Positions 1 through 9,406 are shown, counted from the stretch's first letter. The stretch is DNA of 64,000 nucleotides from Candidatus Gastranaerophilales bacterium (GCA_900770525.1 CAAHDT010000027.1:1-64000), one strand, 5' to 3'. Notes: generated by a model not told the origin, from the letters alone. Numbers and translations are program-made.

Positions 1-120
1 ATACGCCCTCGCATTAAATGGCAGTGTTCGTTTCTGGTTCTATTTTGGTTATCGTATTTATTTTATGGTAACCTATTTAATAGACCCCTCACCCCATCCC
101 CTCTCCCGCTGGTAGAGGGG
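1..120. repeat. REP-like direct repeat, copy 1 (truncated by window edge)
   Basis: The first 95 bases are identical to 309-403, and the match continues to 120/428 with two mismatches (positions 96-97), an offset of 308 bases. The end holds an inverted repeat CCCCTCT (98-104) / AGAGGGG (114-120) preceded by a C-rich CCCTCACCCC stretch. This resembles the CCCTCACCCC-type REP elements known from cyanobacteria and other bacteria. It is richer in GC than the surrounding chromosome. The 5' end probably lies outside the window. Confidence 0.85.
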
Positions 121-217
121 CTTTGAACCATTTTTTCTGCTTGACTGTTTTCTTTTTGACTGTGTTGTGAATCGCCCAAAACCCCGTCATTACGGCTTAG
201 AAGAGTGCCCCCCCCCC

Positions 218-242
218 GAAAACCGCGCTACGACCGGTTTTC
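218..242. repeat. Hairpin next to a 10-base C tract, between the two REP-like copies
   Basis: A perfect 8-bp inverted repeat GAAAACCG (218-225) / CGGTTTTC (235-242) with a 9-base loop directly follows a run of ten C (208-217). A short GTG-initiated reading frame crosses this region and the second repeat copy, but it looks non-coding. The role of the hairpin is unknown. It may be part of the same repeat family. Confidence 0.6.
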
Positions 243-308
243 AGCGTTTTCTTACTTCTTTTTATCATTCTTAATCCTCTCGTTTTCATTTCTACATTTT
301 GTCTGCCA

Positions 309-428
309 ATACGCCCTCGCATTAAATGGCAGTGTTCGTTTCTGGTTCTATTTTGGTTATCGTATTTATTTTATGGTAACCTATTTAATAGACCCCTCAC
401 CCCTGCCCCTCTCCCGCTGGTAGAGGGG
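309..428. repeat. REP-like direct repeat, copy 2
   Basis: This is the second copy of the element at 1-120, ending with the inverted repeat CCCCTCT (406-412) / AGAGGGG (422-428). The sequence after the copy (429-531) does not match the sequence after copy 1, so the repeated unit ends at the AGAGGGG arm. The stretch 1-581 otherwise contains no credible gene; it ends with the proS terminator. Confidence 0.85.
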
Positions 429-531
429 TTCTTGGCTGTTTTCGTATTGCCCATTTAAACCCTTAGGCTATTTTTATTATATCTTACTTTTCACTTTTCC
501 GCAAGACTATAAGTTTTTCGATTTTATTTAA

Positions 532-563
532 AAAGAGCTCAAGGATATTCCCATGAGCTCTTT
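532..563 (-). terminator. Rho-independent terminator of proS
   Basis: Perfect 10-bp inverted repeat AAAGAGCTCA (532-541) / TGAGCTCTTT (554-563) with a 12-base loop. Read on the minus strand it is followed by a T-rich stretch. It lies 18 bases beyond the proS stop codon. Confidence 0.85.
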
Positions 564-581
564 CTATATTTATTCTAAAGC

Positions 582-2309
582 TTATTTCAAAATTATTTCT
601 ATTAATTTTTCTACAGCTTCATCAGGTTTTAATGTTGTCATCTCACCTGTTTCACGAACTTTGTATTCTACAACACCATCATTAATTGTTTTCCCGACAG
701 TGACTCTGAACGGGAATCCAATCAAGTCTGCATCCTTGAATTTAACTCCGGCTCTTTCATCTCTGTCGTCAAGAACTACTTCAACTCCGGCTGCCAATAA
801 TTTTTCATACATTTCATTTGCCACCTTCATTTGAAGTTCGTCCTTAATATTAACAGGAACAATCACCACATGGTATGGAGCAATTGAAATAGGCCATTTA
901 ATACCGTGTTCATCGTGGTGAGCTTCAACCGCAGCTGCAGCTGTTCTTGAAATCCCAATACCGTAACATCCCATAATATATGGTTTTGCCTTACCGTTTT
1001 CATCCAAATAAACAGCTTTCATTGGAGCTGAATATTTTGTTCCTAATTGGAAAATATTACCGACTTCAATACCTTTTGTAACTTTCAACGGTTTGCCGCA
1101 TTGAGGGCAAAGTTCGCCGGCTTCAACAAGTCTGATATCTACGTAATTTTCAATTTGAGGTAAATCTTCTAAATTAGCACCAACAAGGTGTTTGTCTGTC
1201 TGATTTATACCAACAACAAAATTTTTCATATCTTTAACTGTTTCATCGGCAATAATAGTTATTCCATCCATTCCGTTTGGACCAATAAACCCTGGAATTG
1301 CATCAAAACCTTTATCAGCCATTAATTCAGCGATTTCCGCAGAAGATGCAATTCTAATATCCATTCCAGCAACAGCATTCATCAATTTTGTTTCTTCAAC
1401 ATTCTTATCAGCTCTAATTAATGCAATAACAGGTTTTTTGTCAATAATATAAACCAGTGACTTCAAGATTAGAGTTGACGGAATATTCAAAAATTTAGAT
1501 AACTCTTCTATTGAATGAGTATTTGGAGTATCAATAATCTCTTTTTTAGAGAAATATTTTTCTCCATTAACTTCTGCATCCAACAACTTTGAAACTGCGT
1601 GATTTGAATTTGCAGAATAATCACAATCATCGCAATAGAAAACATCATTTTCGCCGGCATCAGTGTCTGTAATAACCATAAATTCATGACTTACGCTACC
1701 ACCAATTGCACCTGAATCTGATTGAACCATCTTAGTAGGTAAACCGCAACGGTTGAATATTTTTGTATAAGCTTGTGCCATATTTTCATATTCTTTGTTT
1801 AATCCTTCTTGAGTTGTGTCAAAAGAATACGCATCTTTCATAATAAATTCACGACCTCTTAAAAGACCGTATCGTGGACGAACTTCATCACGAAATTTTG
1901 ATTGAATTTGATATAAATTTACAGGCATTTGCTTGTAAGATTTTATAACTTCTCTAGCAAGTGCCGTAATAATTTCTTCATGAGTTGGCCCTAAGCACAT
2001 AACTCTATCATGACGATCTTTTAAACGCATTAACTCTTTGCCGTATGCTTCCCATCTGCCTGATTCCTCCCAAAGTTCTTTTGGCTGAACAAAAGGCATA
2101 AGAAGTTCTTGAGCTCCTGCGGAGTCCATTTCTTCTCTTACAATTTTTTCAATTTTCTTCAAAACTCTCCACATTAGTGGCATATAGTTATATACACCAC
2201 TTGTAAGTTTTTTGATATATCCTGCGCGAGCAAGCATTTTATGAGAAACAACTTCTGCATCAGAAGGAAATTCCCTTAATGTTTGCACAAACATTTTTGA
2301 CATTTTCAT
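582..2309 (-). CDS. proS: Prolyl-tRNA synthetase
   Basis: Charges tRNA-Pro with proline in the cytoplasm. The 575-residue product has the bacterial-type ProS layout: class II catalytic core with CLGPTHEE near residues 105-112, motif 2 (RPRYGLLRGREF, about 143-154), an inserted editing (INS) domain about 225-400, motif 3 with GCYGIGISR near 447, and a C-terminal anticodon-binding domain. Full length is about 570, as in the family. The start is supported by GAGGAAG 10 bases upstream of the ATG. It is followed by a strong terminator, so it is probably the last or only gene of its transcript. The upstream feoAB gene is 88 bases away on the same strand. Confidence 0.97.
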   Translation of the reverse strand: MKMSKMFVQTLREFPSDAEVVSHKMLARAGYIKKLTSGVYNYMPLMWRVLKKIEKIVREEMDSAGAQELLMPFVQPKELWEESGRWEAYGKELMRLKDRHDRVMCLGPTHEEIITALAREVIKSYKQMPVNLYQIQSKFRDEVRPRYGLLRGREFIMKDAYSFDTTQEGLNKEYENMAQAYTKIFNRCGLPTKMVQSDSGAIGGSVSHEFMVITDTDAGENDVFYCDDCDYSANSNHAVSKLLDAEVNGEKYFSKKEIIDTPNTHSIEELSKFLNIPSTLILKSLVYIIDKKPVIALIRADKNVEETKLMNAVAGMDIRIASSAEIAELMADKGFDAIPGFIGPNGMDGITIIADETVKDMKNFVVGINQTDKHLVGANLEDLPQIENYVDIRLVEAGELCPQCGKPLKVTKGIEVGNIFQLGTKYSAPMKAVYLDENGKAKPYIMGCYGIGISRTAAAAVEAHHDEHGIKWPISIAPYHVVIVPVNIKDELQMKVANEMYEKLLAAGVEVVLDDRDERAGVKFKDADLIGFPFRVTVGKTINDGVVEYKVRETGEMTTLKPDEAVEKLIEIILK

Positions 2310-2397
2310 AACTTAATCTTCCTCATATTTTAAATCACTGGCTTAATATTACCATGCACAAGAAAATATTAAAATAGGCAATAATTTGCGACTAATC

Positions 2398-4752
2398 TTA
2401 AAATATCAAGCTGCCAATAGTATAAACAATGAATGCGACAAACCACGCTATTGTACACTGTAATATAACTACTCCAACCGCATACCTTCGCCCAAGTTCT
2501 CGACGGACAGTTGCAATAGCTGCAACACACGGCGTATATAGCAGGCAAAACACCAAAAAGACAAATGCGGTCAACTTATTAAATAATTCAGGAAGCTTGT
2601 CAACATCTCCGCCTAAAAGTATTGTCAAGGTACTTACTACACTTTCTTTTGCCATAAAACCTGTAATAAATGCAGTTGAAATTTTCCAATCTGAAATACC
2701 AAGCGGTTTAAATATAGGAACAAGAAAACTTCCTACGAGAGCAAGCAAACTTTGAGATGAATCGGATATCAAGTTTAATCTCGTATCAAAAGTCTGTAAA
2801 AACCAAATTATAATGGTTGCAACAAAAATAATAGAAAAAGCTTTTGTAATGAAATCTTTTGCCTTTGAACAGATTAGTCTATATACGTTTTTAATACTAG
2901 GAAGCCGATAATTAGGCAACTCCATTACAAAAGGAACCGGCTCCCCTTTGAACAAAAACTTCTTCATAACAAATGAAAATAAAATTCCAACAACAATACC
3001 GATTAAGTAAAGACTCAAAATAACTTCAACTTGGTGTGATTTAAAAAATGCGGCTGTAAAAAGCGCATAAATCGGTAATTTTGCAGAACAACTCATAAAC
3101 GGAGTCAATAAAATTGTCATTTTTCTGTCACGTTCCGAAGGCAATGTTCTTGTTGACATTATCGCAGGAACAGAGCATCCAAACCCGATAAGCATTGGAA
3201 CAAAACTTCTGCCGGATAATCCTATCTTTCTCAACAGTTTATCCATAATAAATGCAACTCTTGCCATATATCCGCTATCTTCCAAAATTGAAAGGAAGAA
3301 AAACAAGACAACAATTATTGGCAAAAAGCTTAGTACACTACCAACCCCTGCAAAAATCCCATCAATAATCAGAGAATGAACAACAGGATTTAAACCGTAC
3401 GCGGTAAGCGCACCATCAGCACAATTCGTAACGAAAGATATCGCTAAATCCATTATATTAGATAAAAAAGTTCCAACCGGTCCATAAGTTACATAAAAAA
3501 TAAAAGACATTATTAAGAAAAATGCAATCAATGCAGTATATTTTCCGGTCAAAATCTTATCAGCAGCTTCTGTTATTTTATGTCCGATTGTTTCGTCCGG
3601 CTTACTGACAAATTCAGAGCACAAGCGCTCTATGAATGAAAATCGCATATCTGCCATTGCTGCAGCTCTATCAAGACCTCTGTCCTTTTCCATTTCTCGG
3701 ATAATTTGATTGATAGTATCAATTTCATTATCATCAAGTTTCAAAATGTTTTCAACAAGTTTATCCCCTTCCGCAAGCTTAGTTGCCGCAAAACGAAGAG
3801 GAAGATTAGCGCGTTTTGCATGATCTTCTATTAAATGCATAATTGAGTGAATACAAGTATGAACACTTCTTTCATTTTTTTCTTCAGGGCTACAAAAATC
3901 AAGTCTTGCCGGATGAGTATCATAGTTAACAATATTGATAGCGTGTTCAACTAACTCTTCAATCCCCTGATTTTTTATAGCAGAAATGGGAACAACCGGA
4001 ACGCCCAAAACAGCTTCCAATGCATTAACATCGACAGAACCTCCACTTTCATTAACTTCATCCATCATATTCAATGCAATAACCATCGGCACATCTAATT
4101 CTATTAACTGCAAAGTTAAGTATAAATTTCTTTCAATATTTGTCGCATCAACAATATTTATAATACCATCAGGCTTTTCATCTAAAATAAATTGTCGTGT
4201 TACTATTTCCTCACTACTATATGGAGATAAAGAATAAATCCCAGGCAAATCTGTAATCGTCACATTTGAATGATTTTTTACAATTCCGTCAGTTCTATCT
4301 ACAGTTACTCCAGGGAAATTCCCGACATGTTGATGCGAGCCAGTTAAAACATTAAACAATGTAGTTTTCCCCGAATTTTGATTTCCCGCCAACCCAAATT
4401 TCATTTTATCTTTGGGAATAATTTTTTTATTCTCATCCACTTCCCCAATTTTTGAATGGAAAACATCCTTAAACGGTTTGTTTTCTCTTACACAATTATG
4501 AGCATTGTGAATATCGTGAATTTTGATATTTGCAGCATCTTCTTTTCTTATGGTTAAATTATATCCACGAAGCTTTAATTCTAAAGGATTTCCCATTGGG
4601 GCAGTTTTAACAAGAGTAACTTCAACCCCGGGGGTCAATCCCATATCCAAAATATGCTGTCTTAATGCGTTATCCTCACATTCTACGGCAAGAATTATTG
4701 CATCTTTTCCTATTCCCAATTTATCCAATGTAAACACGTCGTTAATTTGCAT
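2398..4752 (-). CDS. feoB: Ferrous iron transporter, FeoA-FeoB fusion
   Basis: Imports Fe(II) across the inner membrane. Residues about 1-78 form an SH3-like FeoA domain, which is normally a separate protein. After a linker comes the FeoB G domain with P-loop GNQNSGKTT near 122, the G3 DLPG and the G4 NMMD, then a helical linker and a polytopic membrane part from about 400 to 784 with two Gate-type repeats. The start has GGAG seven bases upstream. FeoA-FeoB fusions are known in several gut lineages. An AT-rich palindrome (4823-4845) in the divergent gap could be the operator, for example for Fur, but no consensus Fur box is visible. Confidence 0.95.
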   Translation of the reverse strand: MQINDVFTLDKLGIGKDAIILAVECEDNALRQHILDMGLTPGVEVTLVKTAPMGNPLELKLRGYNLTIRKEDAANIKIHDIHNAHNCVRENKPFKDVFHSKIGEVDENKKIIPKDKMKFGLAGNQNSGKTTLFNVLTGSHQHVGNFPGVTVDRTDGIVKNHSNVTITDLPGIYSLSPYSSEEIVTRQFILDEKPDGIINIVDATNIERNLYLTLQLIELDVPMVIALNMMDEVNESGGSVDVNALEAVLGVPVVPISAIKNQGIEELVEHAINIVNYDTHPARLDFCSPEEKNERSVHTCIHSIMHLIEDHAKRANLPLRFAATKLAEGDKLVENILKLDDNEIDTINQIIREMEKDRGLDRAAAMADMRFSFIERLCSEFVSKPDETIGHKITEAADKILTGKYTALIAFFLIMSFIFYVTYGPVGTFLSNIMDLAISFVTNCADGALTAYGLNPVVHSLIIDGIFAGVGSVLSFLPIIVVLFFFLSILEDSGYMARVAFIMDKLLRKIGLSGRSFVPMLIGFGCSVPAIMSTRTLPSERDRKMTILLTPFMSCSAKLPIYALFTAAFFKSHQVEVILSLYLIGIVVGILFSFVMKKFLFKGEPVPFVMELPNYRLPSIKNVYRLICSKAKDFITKAFSIIFVATIIIWFLQTFDTRLNLISDSSQSLLALVGSFLVPIFKPLGISDWKISTAFITGFMAKESVVSTLTILLGGDVDKLPELFNKLTAFVFLVFCLLYTPCVAAIATVRRELGRRYAVGVVILQCTIAWFVAFIVYTIGSLIF

Positions 4753-4822
4753 TTTTTCTCCAATATTTTTCTAAAAATATTTTATGTTTGGAGAAAATTT
4801 ATGTCAATATTTGTTGCAATAA

Positions 4823-4845
4823 ATATTATTGATTTATAATAATAT
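4823..4845. promoter_or_regulatory. Inverted repeat between feoAB and the EamA transporter gene
   Basis: Perfect arms ATATTATT (4823-4830) and AATAATAT (4838-4845) are separated by 7 bases, in the 116-bp gap between divergent genes. The position fits an operator controlling one or both. The sequence is AT-rich, so chance formation is possible. Confidence 0.35.
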
Positions 4846-4868
4846 GGTATTTTATAGAAATTATAAAC

Positions 4869-5774
4869 ATGGAAAGAAACGAAAAAATTACTGGAACAAT
4901 ATACGGGGCAATAGCTGCAGCATGTTATGGGATGAACCCACTATTTACGTTACCTTTATACAAAGCAAATATCAGCGTTAATTCTGTATTATGCTACAGA
5001 TATGTACTTGCAACGTTATTGTTATGGTTTTGGTTAAAATTTATAAAGAAAATTCCTCTCCGCATCAACAGACATGAATTTTTCCCTTTATTAGTCATGG
5101 GGTTGATATTTTCGTTTTCATCTTTTACTTTATTTAAAAGTTATACATATATGGATGCAGGAATAGCATCTACACTATTATTTATATACCCGATTTTAGT
5201 CGCAGTACTGATGATAATATTCTTCAAAGAAAGAATTAGAAATTCTACAATCATATCACTGATTCTTATGTCAATAGGAATTACCATGTTATATAACGGG
5301 AAACCAGGAGAAAGTTTAAATATATATGGAGTGCTTTTGGTATTTTTATCTGCTTTAAGTTATGCTATTTACATTATTGGAATAAAAACAATTTCAAAAC
5401 TTGCCAATATGAACGCAGATAAATTAATTTTTTACGTAATGCTTTTCGGTAGTTTTATATATATTTATAATTTGAAATTTTTCACAAATTTAGAAATCAT
5501 CAACACACCGATTTTATGGATTAACGCATTTGCTCTAGCACTTTTACCGACTATATTATCACTTGCAGCGATGACAGAATCTATCAAACTTATAGGAGCA
5601 ACACCGGCAGCAATTCTTGGCGCACTAGAACCTGTTACGGCACTATTCTTTGGTGTTGCCGTCTTTCATGAACAACTAACCGTAAAAATTGTAATGGGTA
5701 TTTTAGCAATTCTCTCTGCTGTTATTCTTATCATCCTAAAAAAAGATATTTCCAAAAAAGTTAAAAATAATTAA
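4869..5774 (+). CDS. EamA/DMT-family transporter
   Basis: A 301-residue membrane protein with ten predicted hydrophobic segments in two EamA repeats (about 8-140 and 150-290), the normal size for drug/metabolite transporters of the RhaT/YdcZ type. The signature of the family, a short loop with Glu at the end of the first repeat (FFKERI) and the matching FHEQL in the second, is present. The substrate cannot be predicted. No Shine-Dalgarno is seen before the ATG; the leader must be short. It is divergent from feoAB, and a separate promoter for the next gene lies just after its stop. Confidence 0.85.
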   Translation: MERNEKITGTIYGAIAAACYGMNPLFTLPLYKANISVNSVLCYRYVLATLLLWFWLKFIKKIPLRINRHEFFPLLVMGLIFSFSSFTLFKSYTYMDAGIASTLLFIYPILVAVLMIIFFKERIRNSTIISLILMSIGITMLYNGKPGESLNIYGVLLVFLSALSYAIYIIGIKTISKLANMNADKLIFYVMLFGSFIYIYNLKFFTNLEIINTPILWINAFALALLPTILSLAAMTESIKLIGATPAAILGALEPVTALFFGVAVFHEQLTVKIVMGILAILSAVILIILKKDISKKVKNN

Positions 5775-5783
5775 TAAAAAGGG

Positions 5784-5814
5784 TTGACTTAGAGCCCACT
5801 CCAACTGTTAAAAT
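5784..5814 (+). promoter_or_regulatory. MerR-type promoter with 19-bp spacer, upstream of the flavoprotein gene
   Basis: -35 TTGACT (5784-5789) and -10 TAAAAT (5809-5814) are 19 bases apart, the over-long spacing typical of promoters activated by MerR-family regulators. The spacer carries an imperfect dyad, CTTAGAG (5788-5794) and CTCCAAC (5799-5805), closely like the CTTAGAG...CTCTAAG operators of the AdhR/NmlR group. The adjacent gene downstream of the target encodes such a regulator. Confidence 0.75.
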
Positions 5815-5841
5815 ATAAAAAGTTAAACAAAAGGAGCTATT

Positions 5842-6378
5842 ATGAGTAAAAAAGTATTAGTATTATCAAGCACACCAAGAAAAGGCGGAAATTCAGATGT
5901 TTTATGCGATAAATTTACGCAAGGAGCAAAAGAAGTAGGACATTCAGTTGAAAAAATAAACTTAAGAGAAAAACATATTAATTACTGCACCGGCTGTGGA
6001 GCCTGTACCAGAGGGATGACTTGTCCGCAAAAAGATGATGCAACAGAAATTATTCAAAAGATGATTGATGCAGATATTATCGCAATGGCAACTCCGGTTT
6101 ATTTTTATACAATATGTGCTCAAATGAAAACATTAATCGACAGGTGTTGCGCAAAATATACAGAAATTAATAACAAAGATTTTTATTTCTTTATAACCGC
6201 TGCAGATGGAAGACAAGCCGCTCTTGAAAGAACTCTTGAGGATTTTAGAGGGTTTACGGACTGCCTAAACGGAGCTAATGAAAAAGGAGTTATCCTTGGA
6301 AGTGGTGTTTGGCAAATCGGTGAAATTGCTCAAACATCTTTTGTTAGCGATGCATACGAAATGGGAAAGAGTTGCTAA
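5842..6378 (+). CDS. NADPH-dependent FMN reductase / iron-sulfur flavoprotein family
   Basis: A 178-residue flavodoxin-fold protein. The FMN phosphate loop STPRKGGNSD lies at residues 10-19, and a cysteine-rich CTGCGACTRGMTC stretch follows near 50-62, as in iron-sulfur flavoproteins and related NAD(P)H:quinone/FMN reductases. TPVYFYTICAQMK is the typical active-site loop. The start has AGGAG seven bases upstream. The gene has a MerR-type promoter in front and a MerR regulator gene 82 bases behind, so it is probably induced by an electrophile, aldehyde or redox signal. The precise substrate is unknown. Confidence 0.85.
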   Translation: MSKKVLVLSSTPRKGGNSDVLCDKFTQGAKEVGHSVEKINLREKHINYCTGCGACTRGMTCPQKDDATEIIQKMIDADIIAMATPVYFYTICAQMKTLIDRCCAKYTEINNKDFYFFITAADGRQAALERTLEDFRGFTDCLNGANEKGVILGSGVWQIGEIAQTSFVSDAYEMGKSC

Positions 6379-6460
6379 AATTAAAAAACACAAAGTGATA
6401 AAAAATTTTATTATCATTAATTAAACCAACTCTCTATAAAACAAGAACAGGAGATTATTT

Positions 6461-6856
6461 ATGGCAACTATTGCAGAAATAAGCAAAAAATACGACTTAT
6501 CAGCAGATACACTAAGATACTACGAACGAATCGGGCTTATCCCTCCGGTACCAAGAAACAAAAGCGGTATACGAGATTATGACGAAACTTCTTGCGGTTG
6601 GATTGAACTGATGAAATGCTTAAGAAAAGCAGGAGTCCAGATTGAAGCACTTATTGAATATGTAAAACTCTTCCAAGAAGGGGAGCACACCGCAAAAGCG
6701 CGAAAAGACATTCTAATAGAACAGCGCAATCTTTTAATAGACAGAATTGAAGATATGCAACAGTCTTTGGAACGCTTGAACTATAAAATAGACAGATACG
6801 ATACGGTTATCTTACCGACTCTGGAAAAATTGAAAAACTCTGATAAAAAACAATAA
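6461..6856 (+). CDS. MerR-family transcriptional regulator
   Basis: A 131-residue regulator with an N-terminal winged helix-turn-helix (ISKKYDLSADTLRYYERIGL, residues 6-25) and a long C-terminal dimerisation coiled coil (about 80-115), as in the AdhR/NmlR group of MerR proteins. No C-terminal metal-binding cysteine cluster is present, so it is not a heavy-metal sensor. The start has CAGGAG nine bases upstream. It follows the flavoprotein gene, whose promoter has the 19-bp spacer and dyad expected for this family; I infer that it controls that gene and perhaps itself by readthrough. Confidence 0.92.
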   Translation: MATIAEISKKYDLSADTLRYYERIGLIPPVPRNKSGIRDYDETSCGWIELMKCLRKAGVQIEALIEYVKLFQEGEHTAKARKDILIEQRNLLIDRIEDMQQSLERLNYKIDRYDTVILPTLEKLKNSDKKQ

Positions 6857-6940
6857 TCCCCTCCTAATAACCACACAGGAAACAATATTTTTTCATCCAC
6901 GACACTAACTCTAAACATTCTATTTAGTGGCACACATATT

Positions 6941-9403
6941 TTATACAAACTTTGCCGTTTTTGAGGCAGAACACTTTTTCAAATTTGCAACAGTTCCGCT
7001 AAATATTATCTCGCCTCCAGCTTTACCACCTTCAGGCCCCATATCAATAATATAATCAGCATTTTTTATTACATCTAAATCATGCTCAATAACCACTACA
7101 GTTGCACCGTTTTCAATTAGTTTTTGGAATACCCCAAGCAAAGTTTTAACATCTAACGGATGAAGCCCGATTGTAGGCTCATCAAAAACAAAAACTGAAT
7201 CTGACTGCGCTTTACGCATTTCACTTGCAAGTTTTAATCTTTGAGCCTCACCCCCTGACAAACTTGGAGTAGCCTCTCCTAAAGTCAAATAACCTAACCC
7301 TAAATCCTGTAAAACTTGTAGTTTCGGACTAACGGCTTTTAAGTTTTTGCATATAACATCTGCCGTTTTCACGTCCATATTCATTAATTCTGCTAAAGAC
7401 ACTCCGTTATATTTTATACTTTCAATAGTTTTGGCATACCTTGTTCCACCGCATTCAGGGCAAGGGATATCTACATCTGGCAAGAATTGAACATCTAAGC
7501 TTATACTACCTGTACCATCGCAAACAGGACAGCGTAATTTACCTGTATTATACGAAAAATCACCTGATTTGTACCCAAGTTCTTTTTCCTTCGCGATTTT
7601 TGCGTACACTTTTCTCAATTCATCATGAATATTCGCGTATGTCGCAACAGTTGAGCGAACATTTATTCCAATTGGAGTGGCATCTATTAGTTTAACCTGC
7701 TTAATTCCTTCTGCATTTATACCAATAACGTGTTCCGGTAACTTTTTATTATTTGTTACCGCATCTAGAGCAGGAACTAAACTCTCCAAAACCATAGTAG
7801 TTTTACCTGAGCCGGAAACACCGGTAACAACCGTCAATCTCCCTTTAGGAATATCTACATTCAATGGCTTTACGGTGTGAATTCCGGTTGTTTCCATGTG
7901 AATACATCCACTATCAAACATTTCCCTTGAATTTGCCAGATTACGAACTTCAACTTTTGCACTGTCCGACAAGAACCTTCCGATTATTGAACGTTTGTCT
8001 TTTCCCAACTCCGAAACCGTCCCTTGTGCAATAACATTTCCCCCATCTGCTCCGGCTTTTTCACCCATCTCAATAATCCAATCAGATTCTTTTAGAATTT
8101 GAGTATCATGGTCGACTAAAATTACAGAGTTGCCATCCGCAACCAAATCGTGAATTACTCCGTTTAGCCCTATAATATTTGAAGGATGAAGCCCGATAGA
8201 AGGTTCATCTAAAACATACAAAACACCTGTTGTTCTGTTTCTGACCGCACGAGCCAACTGCATTCTTTGGCGCTCACCTGTTGAAAGTGTTGATGCAGCT
8301 CTATCTAATGTTAAATACCCAAGCCCTAAATCCATTAACCTTTTAGCAACGGTTTGAAAAGACTCACAAATGCTTTCTGCCATTGGGCGCATTTCTTTAG
8401 GTAAAGAAGATGGTACTTCATTTGTCCACGGAATCAACTCAGACAACGTTTTTTGACAAGCTTTATCTAAAGTTATCCCATTAATTTTTGGAAATCTGGC
8501 TTTTTCAGATAAGCGTGTTCCATTACAATCCGGACAAACATCTTGTTTCAAAAACTTTTCAACACGTTTCATGCTTTTTTCGTCTTTAACTTTCGCCAAA
8601 GCATTTTCTACGGTATAGACCGCATTGTAATACGTAAAATCAAGCTCACCTGCTTGGTTAGTATTTTTTGCTTTGTAAAAAATATGTTTTTTCTCGGCAG
8701 GACCATTGTATACAATATCTTTTTCTTTATCCGACAAATCTTTAAACGGAATATTTGTTCGAACTCCCATTTCACGGCAAACATCTGTCATTAACGACCA
8801 CATCAAAGTTCCCCAAGGTGCCACAGCACCTTCATCTATCGTTAAATTTTCATCAGGCACAAGCGTTGATTTGTCGACCGTCCTCACAACTCCTGTTCCA
8901 CTACAAGTTTTACAAGCACCTTGACTGTTAAAAGCTAACTCTTCCGCAGAGGGTGCGTAAAATTTTTCACCACACTCAGGACATACAAGTTCTTGCTCCG
9001 CAGCTACAGCTAAACTCGGAGCAACATAATGTCCGTTTGGACAACGATGACTTGCAAGTCTTGAAAACATCAGCCTTAAACTGTTCAAAAGCTCTGTTCC
9101 TGTTCCAAAAGTACTACGAATCCCCGGAACAGCAGGTCTTTGGTGAAGTGCCAACGCTGCCGGCACGTACAAGATTTCATCAACAAGAGCTTTTTCCGCT
9201 TGAGTCATTCTTCGTCTTGTGTAAGTTGAAAGCGCCTCAAGATACCTTCTTGAACCTTCTGAATATAATACTCCCAGCGCAAGAGAAGATTTACCGGAGC
9301 CGGAAACACCGGCAATGCCAACAATCTTATTCAACGGGATATCTACATCTATATTTTTTAAGTTATGGACTCTTGCCCCACGAATTTTTATTTTATCAAC
9401 CAT
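6941..9403 (-). CDS. UvrA-like ABC ATPase (UvrA2/DrrC type)
   Basis: An 820-residue protein with two ABC ATPase halves: Walker A GVSGSGKSS near residue 32 and GVSGSGKTT near 533, and ABC signatures STGERQR and LSGGEAQR. Zinc-binding CxxC pairs (CPECG, CKTCSGTG, CPVCDGTG, CPECGGTR) are retained. It is about 120 residues shorter than canonical UvrA, in line with class II UvrA proteins that lack most of the UvrB-binding region and are linked to DNA-damage or drug tolerance rather than core excision repair. It starts 3 bases after the ogt stop codon, with its ribosome site overlapping the end of ogt, so the two DNA-damage genes form one transcript. Confidence 0.88.
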   Translation of the reverse strand: MVDKIKIRGARVHNLKNIDVDIPLNKIVGIAGVSGSGKSSLALGVLYSEGSRRYLEALSTYTRRRMTQAEKALVDEILYVPAALALHQRPAVPGIRSTFGTGTELLNSLRLMFSRLASHRCPNGHYVAPSLAVAAEQELVCPECGEKFYAPSAEELAFNSQGACKTCSGTGVVRTVDKSTLVPDENLTIDEGAVAPWGTLMWSLMTDVCREMGVRTNIPFKDLSDKEKDIVYNGPAEKKHIFYKAKNTNQAGELDFTYYNAVYTVENALAKVKDEKSMKRVEKFLKQDVCPDCNGTRLSEKARFPKINGITLDKACQKTLSELIPWTNEVPSSLPKEMRPMAESICESFQTVAKRLMDLGLGYLTLDRAASTLSTGERQRMQLARAVRNRTTGVLYVLDEPSIGLHPSNIIGLNGVIHDLVADGNSVILVDHDTQILKESDWIIEMGEKAGADGGNVIAQGTVSELGKDKRSIIGRFLSDSAKVEVRNLANSREMFDSGCIHMETTGIHTVKPLNVDIPKGRLTVVTGVSGSGKTTMVLESLVPALDAVTNNKKLPEHVIGINAEGIKQVKLIDATPIGINVRSTVATYANIHDELRKVYAKIAKEKELGYKSGDFSYNTGKLRCPVCDGTGSISLDVQFLPDVDIPCPECGGTRYAKTIESIKYNGVSLAELMNMDVKTADVICKNLKAVSPKLQVLQDLGLGYLTLGEATPSLSGGEAQRLKLASEMRKAQSDSVFVFDEPTIGLHPLDVKTLLGVFQKLIENGATVVVIEHDLDVIKNADYIIDMGPEGGKAGGEIIFSGTVANLKKCSASKTAKFV

Positions 9404-9406
9404 ATT

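Noticed and set aside
205..423. 72-codon GTG-initiated reading frame across the REP-like repeat
   Set aside because: It starts inside a poly-C tract, has no ribosome site, and half of it translates the repeat element; it is better explained by non-coding repeat sequence.
553..834. Plus-strand reading frames opposite proS, feoAB, uvrA-like, alaS, tuf and other genes
   Set aside because: They lie antisense to clearly conserved genes, lack ribosome sites and show no protein-like domain pattern.
6396..6416. TGATAA/TTATCA inverted repeat between the flavoprotein and MerR genes as an operator
   Set aside because: Very AT-rich and not resembling the MerR dyad found upstream; could be a weak terminator or chance, too little support to list.
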